Below are positions 32,863 to 43,631 of a stretch of 64,000 nucleotides of DNA, in pieces. The notes beneath the pieces were generated by a model. The model had not been told where the DNA came from. It was given only the letters and a program-made list of their open reading frames with translations, and did no database searches. The first letter of the stretch is position 1, and each line of letters begins with the position of its first letter. The DNA is from Achatina immaculata (Eukaryota; Mollusca; Gastropoda; Stylommatophora; Achatinidae): contig CM019721.1 in assembly GCA_009760885.1 (NCBI GenBank), positions 16,354,196 through 16,418,195 on the forward strand, read 5' to 3'. Both the position numbers and the translations under genes were made by a program.

Positions 32863-32982
32863 GCCAAGCGTATGTGTAAGCTGATACCTGACCTTCCAAC
32901 TGTAGTCGCTCCATTATCATCTGTACCAGAGCATACACCATAGAAAGAAGCAGATTATACACAAATAACTATTCAGACTGAA

Positions 32983-33840
32983 GTGAAAGGTGTGCAGAAT
33001 GGTGAGATGCAGAGCAGTCTTGTAAGATCAACAGTCACACTTAGTGTTCTAGATGACAAATATCCATGTGACACCTGGATACGTGTGTATACAGATGGAT
33101 CTGCACATAATGCCATAAAGAATGGAGGGGCAGGGGCATATATTGAATATCCAAACACCACCATTGACAAGATTTCCATACCCACTGGTAAATGCTGCAA
33201 CAACTTTGATGCAGAAGTTAGGGCAATTATTGCTGCAGTTGAAAAACTATCAGACTCCAGAATTGATACATGTCCTGTAGTAATTCTCACAGATGCAAGA
33301 TCAGTACTGGAAGCTCTTCAGTGCAACAAACTACCAGACCTTAAAGATGCCTTGTCAAAAATTGGCTTACAACGTGGAGTCACTTTGCAATGGATTCCCT
33401 CCCACTGTGGGATACCAGGCAATGAGAAAGCTGATCATCTGGCCAAAGAGGGCACTGAAATGGAGCAACCAGACATACCAATCACCTATAATCAGAAGAA
33501 AAGCATGATAAAAACCTACAGGAAGCCACAAACACCACCACATGATGACTATCACATGCTAAACAGAAAGGAACAAGTCACCATCTTCCGTCTCCAAACA
33601 GGACACAGCCGACTCCGAAGTCATATGTATACAAAGTTTAAGGTTGGTACTACTAATCTATGTACATGTGCCCAGGTGCCCCAAACTGTGGAACATATCC
33701 TCCAGAACTGCATCAACTACGAGACACTGAGAAATAATTACTGGCCCAGTAAAACCACTAAAGAAGATAAGCTCTACGGTTCCATACATGAGTTACAAAA
33801 AACAGTGAAATTTATCCAAGAGACAGGACTGCAGATATAG
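32983..33840 (+). CDS. RNase H and C-terminal zinc-knuckle part of LINE K
   Basis: This 285-codon open stretch lies in the same frame as the RT. RNase H motifs are complete: VYTDGSAHN (first Asp), FDAEVRAIIAAVE (Glu), VVILTDARSVLEAL (second Asp) and LQWIPSHCGIPGNEKADHLA (His and final Asp). A CTCAQVPQTVEHILQNC segment follows, the CCHC-like end typical of I, Jockey and related clades. The 3'UTR is almost absent. All four RNase H acidic residues survive, so the insertion is fairly young compared with most elements here. Confidence 0.88.
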   Translation: MKGVQNGEMQSSLVRSTVTLSVLDDKYPCDTWIRVYTDGSAHNAIKNGGAGAYIEYPNTTIDKISIPTGKCCNNFDAEVRAIIAAVEKLSDSRIDTCPVVILTDARSVLEALQCNKLPDLKDALSKIGLQRGVTLQWIPSHCGIPGNEKADHLAKEGTEMEQPDIPITYNQKKSMIKTYRKPQTPPHDDYHMLNRKEQVTIFRLQTGHSRLRSHMYTKFKVGTTNLCTCAQVPQTVEHILQNCINYETLRNNYWPSKTTKEDKLYGSIHELQKTVKFIQETGLQI

Positions 33841-33875
33841 ACAGACAATGCGAACGAAGAAGTAGTCCTCACTAT

Positions 33876-34485
33876 ATTGACAGCACAGGGTGATTATGGC
33901 AAATATATGGTTGATAGTAAAATGTTACAGTTTGAGCTAGTTGGTATTTGTTATGGCAGTTTAAGAGCATAAAATATTTACTGAGATATACAATGAATGA
34001 ATTAAAAAGCAATGAATAAAGGTAAGAACTCACCTGAGTACTGAATGGTACATACAAGCATTACATGCCATGCCCAAAAGCTTGGACAATCATGCATCTT
34101 CATACTGTGTGATCTTTAGTTTCTGATCAATTCAGATGCTTTTTTTTTTTCAGTGCCTCTTGGTCAGTCCACTGAGGTATTTTTCTGTTGGCCTCCTTCT
34201 CCTTTTCTCCCTTGGATTTTCTAGTCATTTGTTCTCTAATTTTTGTCTTCATAATGCATGTCCAAGAAATTTTGACTTCTTTTACTTATAATTTTAACTA
34301 GATTTCATTGTTATAAAACTTCTCTAAGGACCTCTTCATTTCTTTTTCAGACTTTCCTTGATATCTGTTTCTTCATTCTCCAAAACTACATCTCTATTGC
34401 TTTCAGTTTCCTTATCATCTGTTATGAATAACACAGCAGAGAAGAAAACAGTAGCACCTATACTTACAATATGAAATGATCACCC
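33876..34485. other. non-genic sequence
   Basis: T-run near 34140-34150. A minus-strand frame here (MRKSKGEKEKEANRKIPQW-like) may be an old LINE C-terminus, not callable. Confidence 0.3.
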
Positions 34486-34925
34486 GTGAAGATGTTACAA
34501 CAGAATATAAGGAATAATGATCCAAGAATAGACAAGAAATTAGACTTTTTCAAAAACAAATGCCTAAGAAAAATACTCAGTATAAAGTGGAGTGAATTCA
34601 AGAACAACACAGAGATAAGACAGATGACCAAACAACAACCTGTCTCATGGGTGGTCAGAAAAAGAAGATGGACATATGTCAGTCATGTGATGAGAAGAAA
34701 CAATCAGAGAATCCCCAAACAGGCTATCAAGTGGAACACAACAGGCCGAAGAAAAAGAGGTTGACCACGTGAAACTCTAAAGAGGACATTGTTAAGAGAG
34801 TCCAGTTCAATGGGCATAAAATACCTTGATGAGGTTGAAAAGCTCGCGAGGACAGTAAATCTTGGTGGACAACCATACGGGCCCTGTGTGATGTTTAGGG
34901 GCAAGGGAAGGATGTAAGATCCAAT
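34486..34925 (+). pseudogene. RTE family B copy B2 (3' end)
   Basis: The plus frame gives IDKKLDFFKNKCLRKILSIK, then QPVSWVVRKRRWTYVSHVMR and RRNNQRIPKQAIKWNTTGRR, matching B1's C-terminus. It ends with GTGATGTTTAGGGGCAAGGG then GGATGTAAGA. A TGA at 34762 and frame changes kill it. Confidence 0.82.
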
Positions 34926-35420
34926 ATTGTGTGGGTGTGTGTGTATTGGGGAGGGTGGGGGATATTTCCATGATGTGAAGAAATAGAAATCAATGATTAA
35001 AAAATACCATACAGAACAGGATTACCACATTTTGGAACAAAAGAGGACACATTTTATATTTTGAAATGCAAAATAAGAGTACACATTTACTGACTGGTTA
35101 CTTGAATCCTTAATCATTATGCTACATTTTCAATATATTTAGCATTTTGACAGCAGTATCTCATACTCAGCGTTGACAGTAGTCATTTAACTGCTCAGTC
35201 TTTTCACTGTAAAGATGTGGGAATGCTGATATATCTCGAAATTGTTACTTTCAGCATCAGCGTCTAAAGCATCTGCTGCTTGGTGAGGAGTTATTCAGAA
35301 TATGTGCTGGACAAATCACACCAAGTTAAAAGTTTTGTTGCCCAGCAACTTCTTCAGCTTCACAAGTAGATTTCTTCCTGATGTGAAGAAAATAATTGTA
35401 CTGTTATCTTTCTTTTGAAG
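34926..35420. other. sequence upstream of the first CENP-O exon seen
   Basis: Contains a GT-rich microsatellite near 34930-34950. A promoter or first exon could not be identified. Confidence 0.3.
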
Positions 35421-35494
35421 ATTCCATGATTGCACTGAATGAGCTACGCACAGCCAAGATAAAAAAACAACAAGAAGAAGTACAGTGTGGTGAA
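35421..35494 (+). CDS. CENPO: CENP-O-like kinetochore protein, first exon detected
   Basis: The exon follows a pyrimidine-rich acceptor (TTTCTTTTGAAG) and ends GGTGAA before donor GTAAGC. It encodes SMIALNELRTAKIKK and QQEEVQCGE, the beginning of an N-terminal coiled coil. The ATG at 35426 could be the start, or an upstream exon could contribute two bases (AT) plus more. CENP-O belongs to the constitutive centromere-associated network (CENP-O/P/Q/U/R subcomplex) that sits on centromeric chromatin. Six exons of this gene join without any phase conflict, giving 276 codons plus a stop, against about 300 in vertebrates. Confidence 0.68.
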
Positions 35495-36149
35495 GTAAGC
35501 AGAAAGATTATATTAAATTTGGATATGCATTTGATGATAATTCTTTTCATTATTTATTTGGAGTAACTTGAAACATTTTATTGATAGTAAGGACAAAACT
35601 TACACAAGTTATACTTTTTGCCTGCTTCTGTGTTTGCTCATTCTGAAAAGTTATATAGGGCAGTTAATAAGGCACTGGACCAATTTTTGTTGTCAGTGAC
35701 AAGGTCAGTTGGTAAAAAAGATTGGTTTGAAATTTAATATACTTTTGCTGTGCATAAGAGTAGCCATATTAAAAGCACATTTATGTCAACATAGGCATTT
35801 TGTGAAAGAAGTCATTAGTCTGAGCACAAAAGAACTTGCCTGCTATTGCAGTTCACAGTCCTGGAACAGTCAGTTCTAATAGCCATAGTTAACACTAGAT
35901 AACACTAACAAATTAAAGTTTATCAACATTTAATGAGTGCACAAACATTGATACACTCTGTACCAACATAGTCCATAAAACAATCCTCAGGGGAGTAAGA
36001 ATGAAGTATAATTCATCTTGGACAAAACTCCCAGAAGATTTAGTTTAAAAATGAAAAATAGCTAGGAAGAAAGCAGAGAAATATCCTGCCCTAGAATACA
36101 ATAAACTAACAGCTCAGGTAAGATTTGAAACCCAAAAAAAAAGCAAAAC

Positions 36150-36788
36150 AACAGAAGTGGCCAGATACTTGCAGCACTCTCAACCTCAGAACCAAAAGGA
36201 AGAGGGCCTGGATGTGTACTATCACCAACATTATTTATCTTAGCAATAAACAGATTAATAAAGGAGGCAACATCAGATGAATGCAGAGGGTTACAATGGA
36301 CCCTCGACATTATACTGGAGGACCTTCATTTTGCTGATAGTATTTGTTTATCAAGCAGGTACAAAAATAAGCAAGATAAAATAAACAACCAACCCAAAAT
36401 GCCAGCAAAATAGGATTAAAGATCAGCGCAGGAAAGACAAAGTTAATGAAGCAAAATATGAACAGTGGCAATTTTTCTGAGAGTAGATAACAAGTTAGTG
36501 GAGAAGCTCAGAGAATGTATATCTTGGTAGTAGAGCAGTAGAAGATGGAGACAGCAGTGCTGAAGACTATCTGGAAATGTAAAAAAACTGAATGTGAAGA
36601 TGAAAATCAGGATATTTAAGAGGAATGTTTTAAGTGTACTACTTTGTGGAAGTAAATACTGGGAAATCACCAGAACTATAGAAAACAAGCTGAATATTCT
36701 TTCCAGACTAAATGTTTACAAAAAAAATTAGAATATTTTGGCCAAACACCATAAGAAATAACATCTTGTTGGCAGAAATGCAGATAAA
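36150..36788 (+). pseudogene. RTE family fragment B3 in the CENP-O intron
   Basis: Shifting plus frames give PGCVLSP-type remnants near 36205-36235, LHFADSICLSS-like palm remnants near 36325, KIGLKISAGKTKLMKQNM near 36415 and KKIRIFWPNTIRNNILLAEM near 36725. It ends abruptly at 36788, joined to the inverted 3' end of a family B copy. Confidence 0.65.
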
Positions 36789-36868
36789 TCTTATATCCTT
36801 CCTGTGCCGTTAAACGTCTCATAGGGTTCGCAAAGTAGTTTGCCAATTTTTCCTGTTTTCAGCGATTT
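36789..36868 (-). repeat. short 3'-terminal fragment of RTE family B
   Basis: TTATATCCTTCCTGTGCCGT then TAAACGTCTCATAGGGTTCG is the complement of the B terminus; about 80 bp. Confidence 0.65.
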
Positions 36869-37310
36869 TCATTATTTTTGTTTTGTCCTTGTTAATTTCA
36901 AGTCCTATTTTGCTAGCCAGTGAAGACAGGATATCTGTTTTTTCTTGCATGGAGTTCACTTTGTTACTCATAAGAGTTGTGTCATCAGCAAAATCAAGAT
37001 CTTCTAGTTGGGTTCCATGTACCCAGTCAATACCTGTGTTAACTGTGCAGCATTTTTTTCATTATGAAGTCTATTGCAATTCCAAAAAGCAAAGGAGACA
37101 GTGTACATCCTTGTTTTATGCCTGTTTCATTTGGAACCATTCACTCATCCCTTCTTCTGTTTTGACTGCACAAACAATTCCATTGTAGAAGTCCTTAATG
37201 AATTTGACAGTTTAGATAATGTTCCATATAGACTTAAAATTCTCCACAATGAATCTCTATGTATGCTATCAAATGCCTTTTTAAAGTCTATGAAACTGCT
37301 AACATCAGTT
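36869..37310 (-). pseudogene. RTE family RT fragment (minus strand)
   Basis: The minus frame gives FIDFKKAFDSIHRDSLWRIL then SLYGTLSKL (motif A and following), then a degraded motif B-C region down to TRTKQK near 36880, matching B1's RT. It is fused head-on with the plus-strand C-terminal piece at 37300-37475. Confidence 0.7.
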
Positions 37311-37475
37311 ATTGAGGAAAGACGCTGGCAATGTTTAGGATGTGCTCTAAATGACTGGTGACTCGCTACCAAAAATAGTACTAAGATGGACACCACAAGG
37401 GATAAAAGTAAGGGTAGACCAAAAGAGATATGGAGAAGAACAACGGAGGAGTATATTGAATGTTAGGATGTAAGA
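37300..37475 (+). pseudogene. RTE C-terminal fragment (plus strand)
   Basis: Plus frames read LTSVIEERRWQCLGCALNDW and KSKGRPKEIWRRTTEEYIEC. This is the RRW.WLGHVL...KGRPK.TWRRT.E end of RTE-type LINEs, related to C1. Confidence 0.7.
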
Positions 37476-38271
37476 TAGATAACTCATCTGAGAATTGTAG
37501 AAATTAATATAAAATGAGTTATCGTCTAAAGTAATCAGCTGTTTGTGAGTAGAGTCCATCTGCTTTGTCTCTGGTTGCACGAGGGTCACGGTTAAGGTAT
37601 GACAGGAAAAAGGTCAGGTGAGAGAGAAATCATATGACTGAGGGACAGTTGTGTTTTGTGTATCATCTGAGACAGACGTAGATTAGTCTGTTAGAAATGT
37701 TGTTGTTGAGTGAAATAGATGTAGCATAGAGTGTATTAGGATGTTCTGATGGCGACAGTAGTCTGCCGGGAACATATATTATATCGTGGAGGTGTCCAGT
37801 CTTGTGTCCATGGATTTTTGTTATGCCTTTGTCGTTCTCATATCGCTCATCGACACCCAGTGCATCATTAAAGTCATTTCATCTGTAAAGTTGCTGCTTC
37901 AGAATTACTATTTCCACTGAGAAAGAATGAACCTGGGAGCAAGTAAGTCTGAAGTGAATAACAAAACAGACGCAAAACAACATAGAATAGTCGTAGATTA
38001 AATGAGATAAAATATTAACAGTAATTGATAAAGTCAACACTTGTTGTTGTAAACAGAAAGAACATTATTCCAGTGGACAATAGTGGAAATTTACAGAGAG
38101 ATGAGCAATAAGTTTACATTCTACGCATATAAGAGCAGAAGATAGAATCACCCAGAGGAATTCTGCTTTACATGCCCCAAGTGTAATGAAGCCGCTCCCC
38201 AGGACCAGCAACAGAGCTAGGCCCCTTTTTTTACAGTTGCAGTTATGGAATGAGGTCAAAACCCACATCTT

Positions 38272-38345
38272 ACATCCTTCCTGAGCCGTTAAATGTTACA
38301 TTTAACTCTTGCATAGTAGTTTGAAAAGTTTTTCTGTTTTTGGTC
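38272..38345 (-). repeat. short 3'-terminal fragment of RTE family B beside a CENP-O exon
   Basis: CTTACATCCTTCCTGAGCCG then TTAAATGTTACATTTAACTC complements the B terminus. It lies only 62 bp upstream of the CENP-O exon at 38408. Confidence 0.6.
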
Positions 38346-38407
38346 AACATTAGTGACATTGTGTTTGTGAAAGTATTTCCTTTGGTTTTATCTGTGATCT
38401 TTTGTAG

Positions 38408-38591
38408 GTAAAGAAACAGCTGGAAAGAATTGAGATTCTGCGGAGAGAGAAAGTAGCTCTTCATGCAAGACTTAAAACATTGAGTCAAGGCATTTCTTTT
38501 GAGCATATTGATGACCAAGCAGAAAGTTTGAGAGAAGGGAGAAATATTTTATCAACACTCCAAGAAAAATTATGCGCCTACAGGTTAATTG
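38408..38591 (+). CDS. CENPO: CENP-O-like exon 2 detected (coiled coil and linker)
   Basis: The exon is bounded by TTTTGTAG and donor GTAAGG and opens in phase 0 from the previous exon. It encodes VKKQLERIEILRREKVALHA (coiled coil), then SFEHIDDQAESLREGRNILS and LQEKLCAYRLI. Human CENP-O has at this place a coiled coil, a short linker, and then a helix ending AY.FTG just before its first RWD domain. The exon ends one base into the Gly codon completed by the next exon (YRLIG). Confidence 0.78.
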
Positions 38592-39304
38592 GTAAGGCAA
38601 TTGAATTATCAGTAAACTTGTCAGAATGTATCAGCATGCAAGGATTTACAAAGGGTTCTATCTAAAAGAATTCGCAGCAGTGTTAGTCACAGATTTTTTT
38701 AAAAAAAATATTCATGTTCCTAATTCTGACATTTCAGAATTCCTGGGTAAACAAGCAAGCATGCTACCTGAAACAGTTTTGTGACATTGTACTAGCTTAT
38801 TTGATAAACATGAGGGAGGGGGAAAAAGACTTATTATATGAAGTCAAGCTTGGTCACATAGTTCCAGTTGGTTGTACACTTTATCAACTGATTTTGCTCC
38901 ATAGGATGTGTGAACTACGGGAAAAAATGTTAAAAAATAACAATTCTATGGTCCACATAGTGGTGGAGTGTGTGAATTGTGAATGAAACCTCAGATTCTA
39001 AATAAGGCCCTGTAGCCCATTTCATCCACAAAACTTGTTCAAATGGATACTTTGGTGAACATGTATTTCAGCATCATTATGGCATTGAAAGTGGTTAGCA
39101 GTTCCAGAAAAATATGCAGACAGATGGACTAGAATGTAAGAAAAATGCTGTAGCTCAGCAAACCATATCATAAATTTTCAGCCAGTTAGATTAAAACCTC
39201 ATAACAGTGTATGATGCTTAGCAGCACTGCTTGAGAATTTAGACACTGACATACTACTTTTGCAAGTAATCTGTTTTGTACATAAACATTTCATTGTTCA
39301 TCAG

Positions 39305-39429
39305 GACCTTGTGGTCTGACTGTAGTAGATGTGGACACCAATTGCTTGGTGGTTACTTTCACATCTATGTGGAAGAATATTACAGAATCCTACATTCTTA
39401 AAATAGTGGCAAGTGATGGGCAGGTCAAG
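39305..39429 (+). CDS. CENPO: CENP-O-like exon 3 detected (first RWD strands)
   Basis: The acceptor is TTCATCAG. Joined to the previous base it reads GPCGLTVVDVDTNCLVVTFT then ESYILKIVA, an alternating hydrophobic beta-strand pattern matching the start of the tandem RWD domains of CENP-O (vertebrate pattern GISGKL.SRGVC...F.....Y.VDL). Two in-frame donors are possible, CAG|GTCAAG (39423) and AAG|GTTGGT (39429). Both keep phase 0; the longer is given. Confidence 0.75.
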
Positions 39430-40211
39430 GTTGGTGTTACATACATGTTCTGTTTCTTGTTGTGCTTACATCACCATATAAAGTATTTGTTTACTTATTA
39501 CTCACATTTTGTTGTTGTTGTACATGTGTTCAGTCATTGTAAATAAGCTCATCTGAAGGCTGAATTCACTTTCACTGATGTTTTAAAAATTCTTTTGTTT
39601 AAATTTTATGTTTATCAAAATTACATTTTGAAGATTGTATTGACAGACTAGTTCATAAACTTATTATCATATATGGAAGAAACTACCTTCATTAACAAGG
39701 GAAAACTATTCTTATCCTCAGCAGGACACAAAATTTGCTGTTTAAAAAATGGTTTCCAGTCATGTACCAGAAGCAATTAGAGACATTTCATATCACAGAG
39801 AAAATTTGTTCACAACATTCTTGTTCATTTGTTGTCACTTTGTTTTTGATGGACACTATCGGCTACAGGACACGAATGGATGAACATGTTTTTTTTTTTG
39901 GGGGGGGGGGTCTGAGCACCTATGGACATGTCCAAGTGCATTGATGATAACCCAGACCACAAACTTTGTTTTGTGAGTTTTGTCCATTTTATTTCCTGTC
40001 AGGAAGAAACTAGTATGAACAGCTGACACTACCAGTAAACATCTAGTTTGTTCCAATTTTGAAAAATAATAAAATTCTTAATGCATAAAGCATGAATATA
40101 GAGAAACTAGTTTGTTCACTATGCTATTCCCACTCATAATGATTTGCTCAATATTAAAAAACATGTTGATAAAACGTTCCAGATTTTTTTTTTTCCCACA
40201 CCTGGTTTTAG

Positions 40212-40358
40212 GTTTCGGGTACAAGCATTCCTTTTTTCATCGATGTCCAGTCTATGTTGGACAAGTCAAAGAGTACAGCGTGGCACCAGCTAATGGATGA
40301 TATTGGTCGTAAGCTCAGTGCATATGTTCAGAGGAAAGGAGAGCTTGAGTACATCACG
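40212..40358 (+). CDS. CENPO: CENP-O-like exon 4 detected
   Basis: Between GGTTTTAG and donor GTTAGA are 49 codons in phase 0. They include VSGTSIPFFIDVQSMLDKS and LMDDIGRKLSAYVQRKGELE. The vertebrate counterpart has HSVPVFIPLE, then a helix containing LNAYSGRKYQ. This conserved VPVFI...L pattern is the clearest match to CENP-O. The following intron holds the family A copy A6 (40979-41788). Confidence 0.82.
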
Positions 40359-40978
40359 GTTAGAATTTTGTGCTATAAGTTTGAATCCTAAATGAAATGG
40401 GGAATAAAGCTTTAAACTACTAAAAGGCTCAAGATTTGTTATCTTCATTTGTTCACCAAGGTCTTTATCAAAAGATATGTTTCGTAGATGAACCACGTTG
40501 TTTAAAAGCACCTGTAGGACACAAGGTTATAGGTTTTTTTTCTGGACTCAAGTTTTTATTTTTGCCATAGCCATGTACAGCTTGAGAGAATTTGTTGTGT
40601 AGAGGATATGTTTGGACTAAAAATGTTAAGTACCACAGAGTGCAGAGTTTTATTGTAACCTCAACTGACATTTCTAAAAAAAAAAAAAACTATTCTTATT
40701 CTTTCTTGTTTAGTAGGTGAGAACTATCCTAACACATGCAGCCCTTTTTGATTTTTGTATTTTGCCTGTAATGAGAAATAGGGGCATTTAATTGCTGCAA
40801 TTCCACAATAGGATGCTCTCCTTTTCTATTGCATCCTAAAGATGGAGAACATTTTAGCTCTACTAATTCAGTCAGTCCTGCATGGCTTGAGAGCTTTTCT
40901 ACTTTGGCTGTACTTGCCATAATTTATGAGTCAAAGTTGTTTATTTGTCATTTCGCACACAGATGTTATTACTGGCAT

Positions 40979-41788
40979 TCATTCATTCATTCATTTGCAT
41001 GTCCCTTGCGGAACATTGCCTCCCAAACAGCACTCCTGTAGGCCTCTCGATTGTGAGCAAGATGGCCTGCTGCTGATGCATCCATTTGCAGATCGTCAAC
41101 GATGTCTTGCAGCCATCTTCGTTTTGGTCTTCCTCTTTTTCTTTTTCCCATTATGTATCCTTCCAATACGGTCTTCTCTAAATTATCATGACGTTTAATG
41201 TGTCCAAAATATTTAAGTTTTCTCTCTTTAATCCTCTTTACTAGCCAGCCTTCTTCAATATTAAGCTCTTGTAGAATAGATATATTTGTTCTTTTTTGTG
41301 TCCATGATATTTGGAGAACTCTTCTGTAGCATTTACATTCAAAGGCATTTATGTATTTCTCAGCTGTTTTGTTAAGTGTCCAGGTCTCACAGGCATATGT
41401 TGCGAAGGGAAAGATGCATGCCCTTAAAAATCTTATTTTTGTAGTTCTGTCTGTTCCTCTCCACAGATTCTTTAGTTGTTTTATTTTCTGAACAGCAATA
41501 GATGTCCTCCTTTTAATTTCCCTCAGTGTATCTCCATTATTAGTTAGTAGTGATCCAAGATATTCAAAACTCTCCACTTCTTCCAATTTTTCCTCATTGA
41601 TATATATTTCAGCTGCCTTGTTTGTTTTGTCAGTTGTCATCAATTTAGTTTTCTTTGCATTAAGATAGAGGTTCTGCTCTTCGCTGTTCTTACGGACTGA
41701 CATAATTAGTTTTTCCATTCCTCTTTGTGTTGTGGACAGTAACACTGTGTCATCAGCATATCTAATCTCTGGTATTTCATAACCTCCA
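40979..41788 (-). mobile_element. family A retrotransposon copy A6 in a CENP-O intron
   Basis: ATTACTGGCAT flanks the insert (40968-40978 and 41789-41799), an 11-bp TSD. A single open frame of 270 codons (40987-41799, minus) runs from GGYEIPEIRYADDTVLLS to KFRKGHAN-type sequence, then an ATTC tail at 40979-40994. It is 5'-truncated just before motif C, but its remaining frame is intact, so the insertion is recent. It is opposite in orientation to the host gene. Confidence 0.93.
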
Positions 41789-42521
41789 ATTACTGGCATA
41801 CAGTCTTCATTTGTGAAACATCAGCGAACAGATGGAGAACATGAGCCAAATTTAAATTCTGGGTCTAGCAATGGTATTAAAATTTTAAAAAAATTAATAC
41901 ATTTTAAAACATAAGAAAGAAATAAGATTCTTAATATGGCAGTCTGCATGTGCTCCTCAACATAGAATATAAGGTTATTAGTTGTCAGTAGGAATCTCAT
42001 TTTATGCACTGTCAGATTTGTCTTGGTCATACAGTAGTACATTTGTCTCTGGAATTAAAATTTTATAATATGCACACATCCTTTAAGAAAAGATTTATTG
42101 TCAGTAATCCATGAGAGCAGTTTCTAATGAGAATAAAATCAGATGTTATGATTGAATTGCTGTACGGAGGTATGATCTACCAGACTCACAAGTAGCAGGA
42201 TCTGATTTACATTTTAATTATGCAGATAACACTGGAGTGTCATGATCTCAGTTTTGGACCAGACTTTTTTCTCTCTGACACATAATTTTAAGATGTACAA
42301 TTCATGCAAGTAAAATATTTTAACATGTTTTTAAGTTTTTCATCACACAGCATTCTAAAATTTTTAAAACATGAATATGAAATCAACATAACATTTAATC
42401 ATCACCGTAAATGTCAAAACTGTTTACATTCTATTGCATCACACTGCTCAATATCTTTACTGTTTAACTACATCAGATTCATCCAAAACATATAAAAGTG
42501 AATCAGTTTTCTTCATTTCAG

Positions 42522-42693
42522 AAAGAATACAGAGAATTCATCAAGAGTTCTTCTGCAGATGAGTCACTGACATCAGCTGAAGTTGTTGTTCATAACAGAG
42601 ACCAGTCTAGTGGACTTCAGAAGGAAATGCGTATATATCTTGTATACCCAGCAATAGATAGTACATTGCCAGACGACGTGATCATAACCACAG
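42522..42693 (+). CDS. CENPO: CENP-O-like exon 5 detected (second RWD domain)
   Basis: The acceptor is CTTCATTTCAG and the donor GTTTGC. The reading begins in phase 0: KEYREFIKSSSADESLTSAE, a loop, then MRIYLVYPAIDSTLPDDVII. The end matches the vertebrate RLLYKDLTATLPTDV pattern (polar, then L.YP....LP.DV). The exon leaves one base for the next codon. The SSSADES loop is low-complexity and probably flexible. Confidence 0.8.
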
Positions 42694-42799
42694 GTTTGCT
42701 GTTTTCTGCTAATTACTTTTAATTGCTTGACTAATAGAATTGGGTATAAACTTGTATCAGATAAATGACTATGACCTTATTTTACCATCTTCTTTTCAG

Positions 42800-42930
42800 A
42801 AAAGATGATCATCACAAGCCAGACACTTGCAGCACTCAGACAAAAGTGTTTGGTGTCTCCTTTGTCCACAGTATTACCTGCCATTCTTACTACTTTACAG
42901 TCCAGTGAAGTGTTGAATATTCCAGACTGA
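42800..42930 (+). CDS. CENPO: CENP-O-like terminal exon
   Basis: After TTCTTTTCAG it completes a Glu codon and reads KMIITSQTLAALRQKCLVSP then LSTVLPAILTTLQ, ending at TGA 42928-42930. It supplies the last helix of the second RWD domain and the C-terminus. No unambiguous poly(A) signal is seen immediately after; ATTAAA occurs near 42998-43003. Confidence 0.75.
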
Positions 42931-43620
42931 CATGCAGAATATGGAATAAGCAGACAGCTGGACATTTTTTTTGGAATGAACTATTTATTTCTTAAACATT
43001 AAATTTTGTTCATATTCTTCACTTATACATGTGTATAATTAAACTGTATAACTAGTGCATTTGGTTTTGTTTAAAGTGGAAATGTTATAAATTATAGAAT
43101 TATTTATTTACAAGGGGTCATTTAAAAAAGCAAAAGCAGTTTGGATACACACATGTCATAGTGCATGATCACTTGGGGGTACAGTAAGTTTGTGCTTGGC
43201 TAAACAACAGTGCAGATCGGGATTTGGGAGCAGCAGAAAAGCATCTCCCAAGGAAAGAAACTAGTGGAACAATACAAGAAGTTCATTGACCTGCAGGGAG
43301 ACTGCGTGCAAGTGATATAACCATTATATTCTGGTATTAAAATTGCTGTAACTTTTTGATTCTACATTTGTAGTTTTGCTGGGAAAAAAAAAAAAAAAAG
43401 ACTTTGAAATGAAAGGTGCTATCCAACAGTATCACATCAATTATGCCAAACATTACACTGGGATAGAAAGTAACTTGACATACTGGAAAAATGTTGGCAA
43501 GTGATCTGTTGACCAACAGCTGTGGATCTTTTGTTTAATAAAGTAAGAGACAATAGGGAAGCAGCTTCTGTGTCAAAATTTCACAGCATAAATGACTGTA
43601 CTCTAGAAATATCTGTGAAT
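42931..43620. other. intergenic sequence downstream of CENP-O
   Basis: Contains an A-run near 43384-43401 and possibly the CENP-O 3'UTR. Nothing else recognised. Confidence 0.35.
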
Positions 43621-43631
43621 AAATTGGGAGG

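Larger units (their letters stand above)
31893..33863 (+). mobile_element. LINE K (RT plus RNase H), 5'-truncated
   Basis: AGTCCTCACTAT flanks both ends (31881-31892 and 33864-33875), a 12-bp TSD. The element opens inside the RT domain and ends only ~23 bp after the stop codon with GCGAACGAAGAAGT. That 3' end matches the last bases before the GAA tail of repeat E (E3: GCGAACGAAGAAG). Defects in the long frame are a frameshift near 32085 and TAG stops at 32860 and 32941. Confidence 0.9.
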
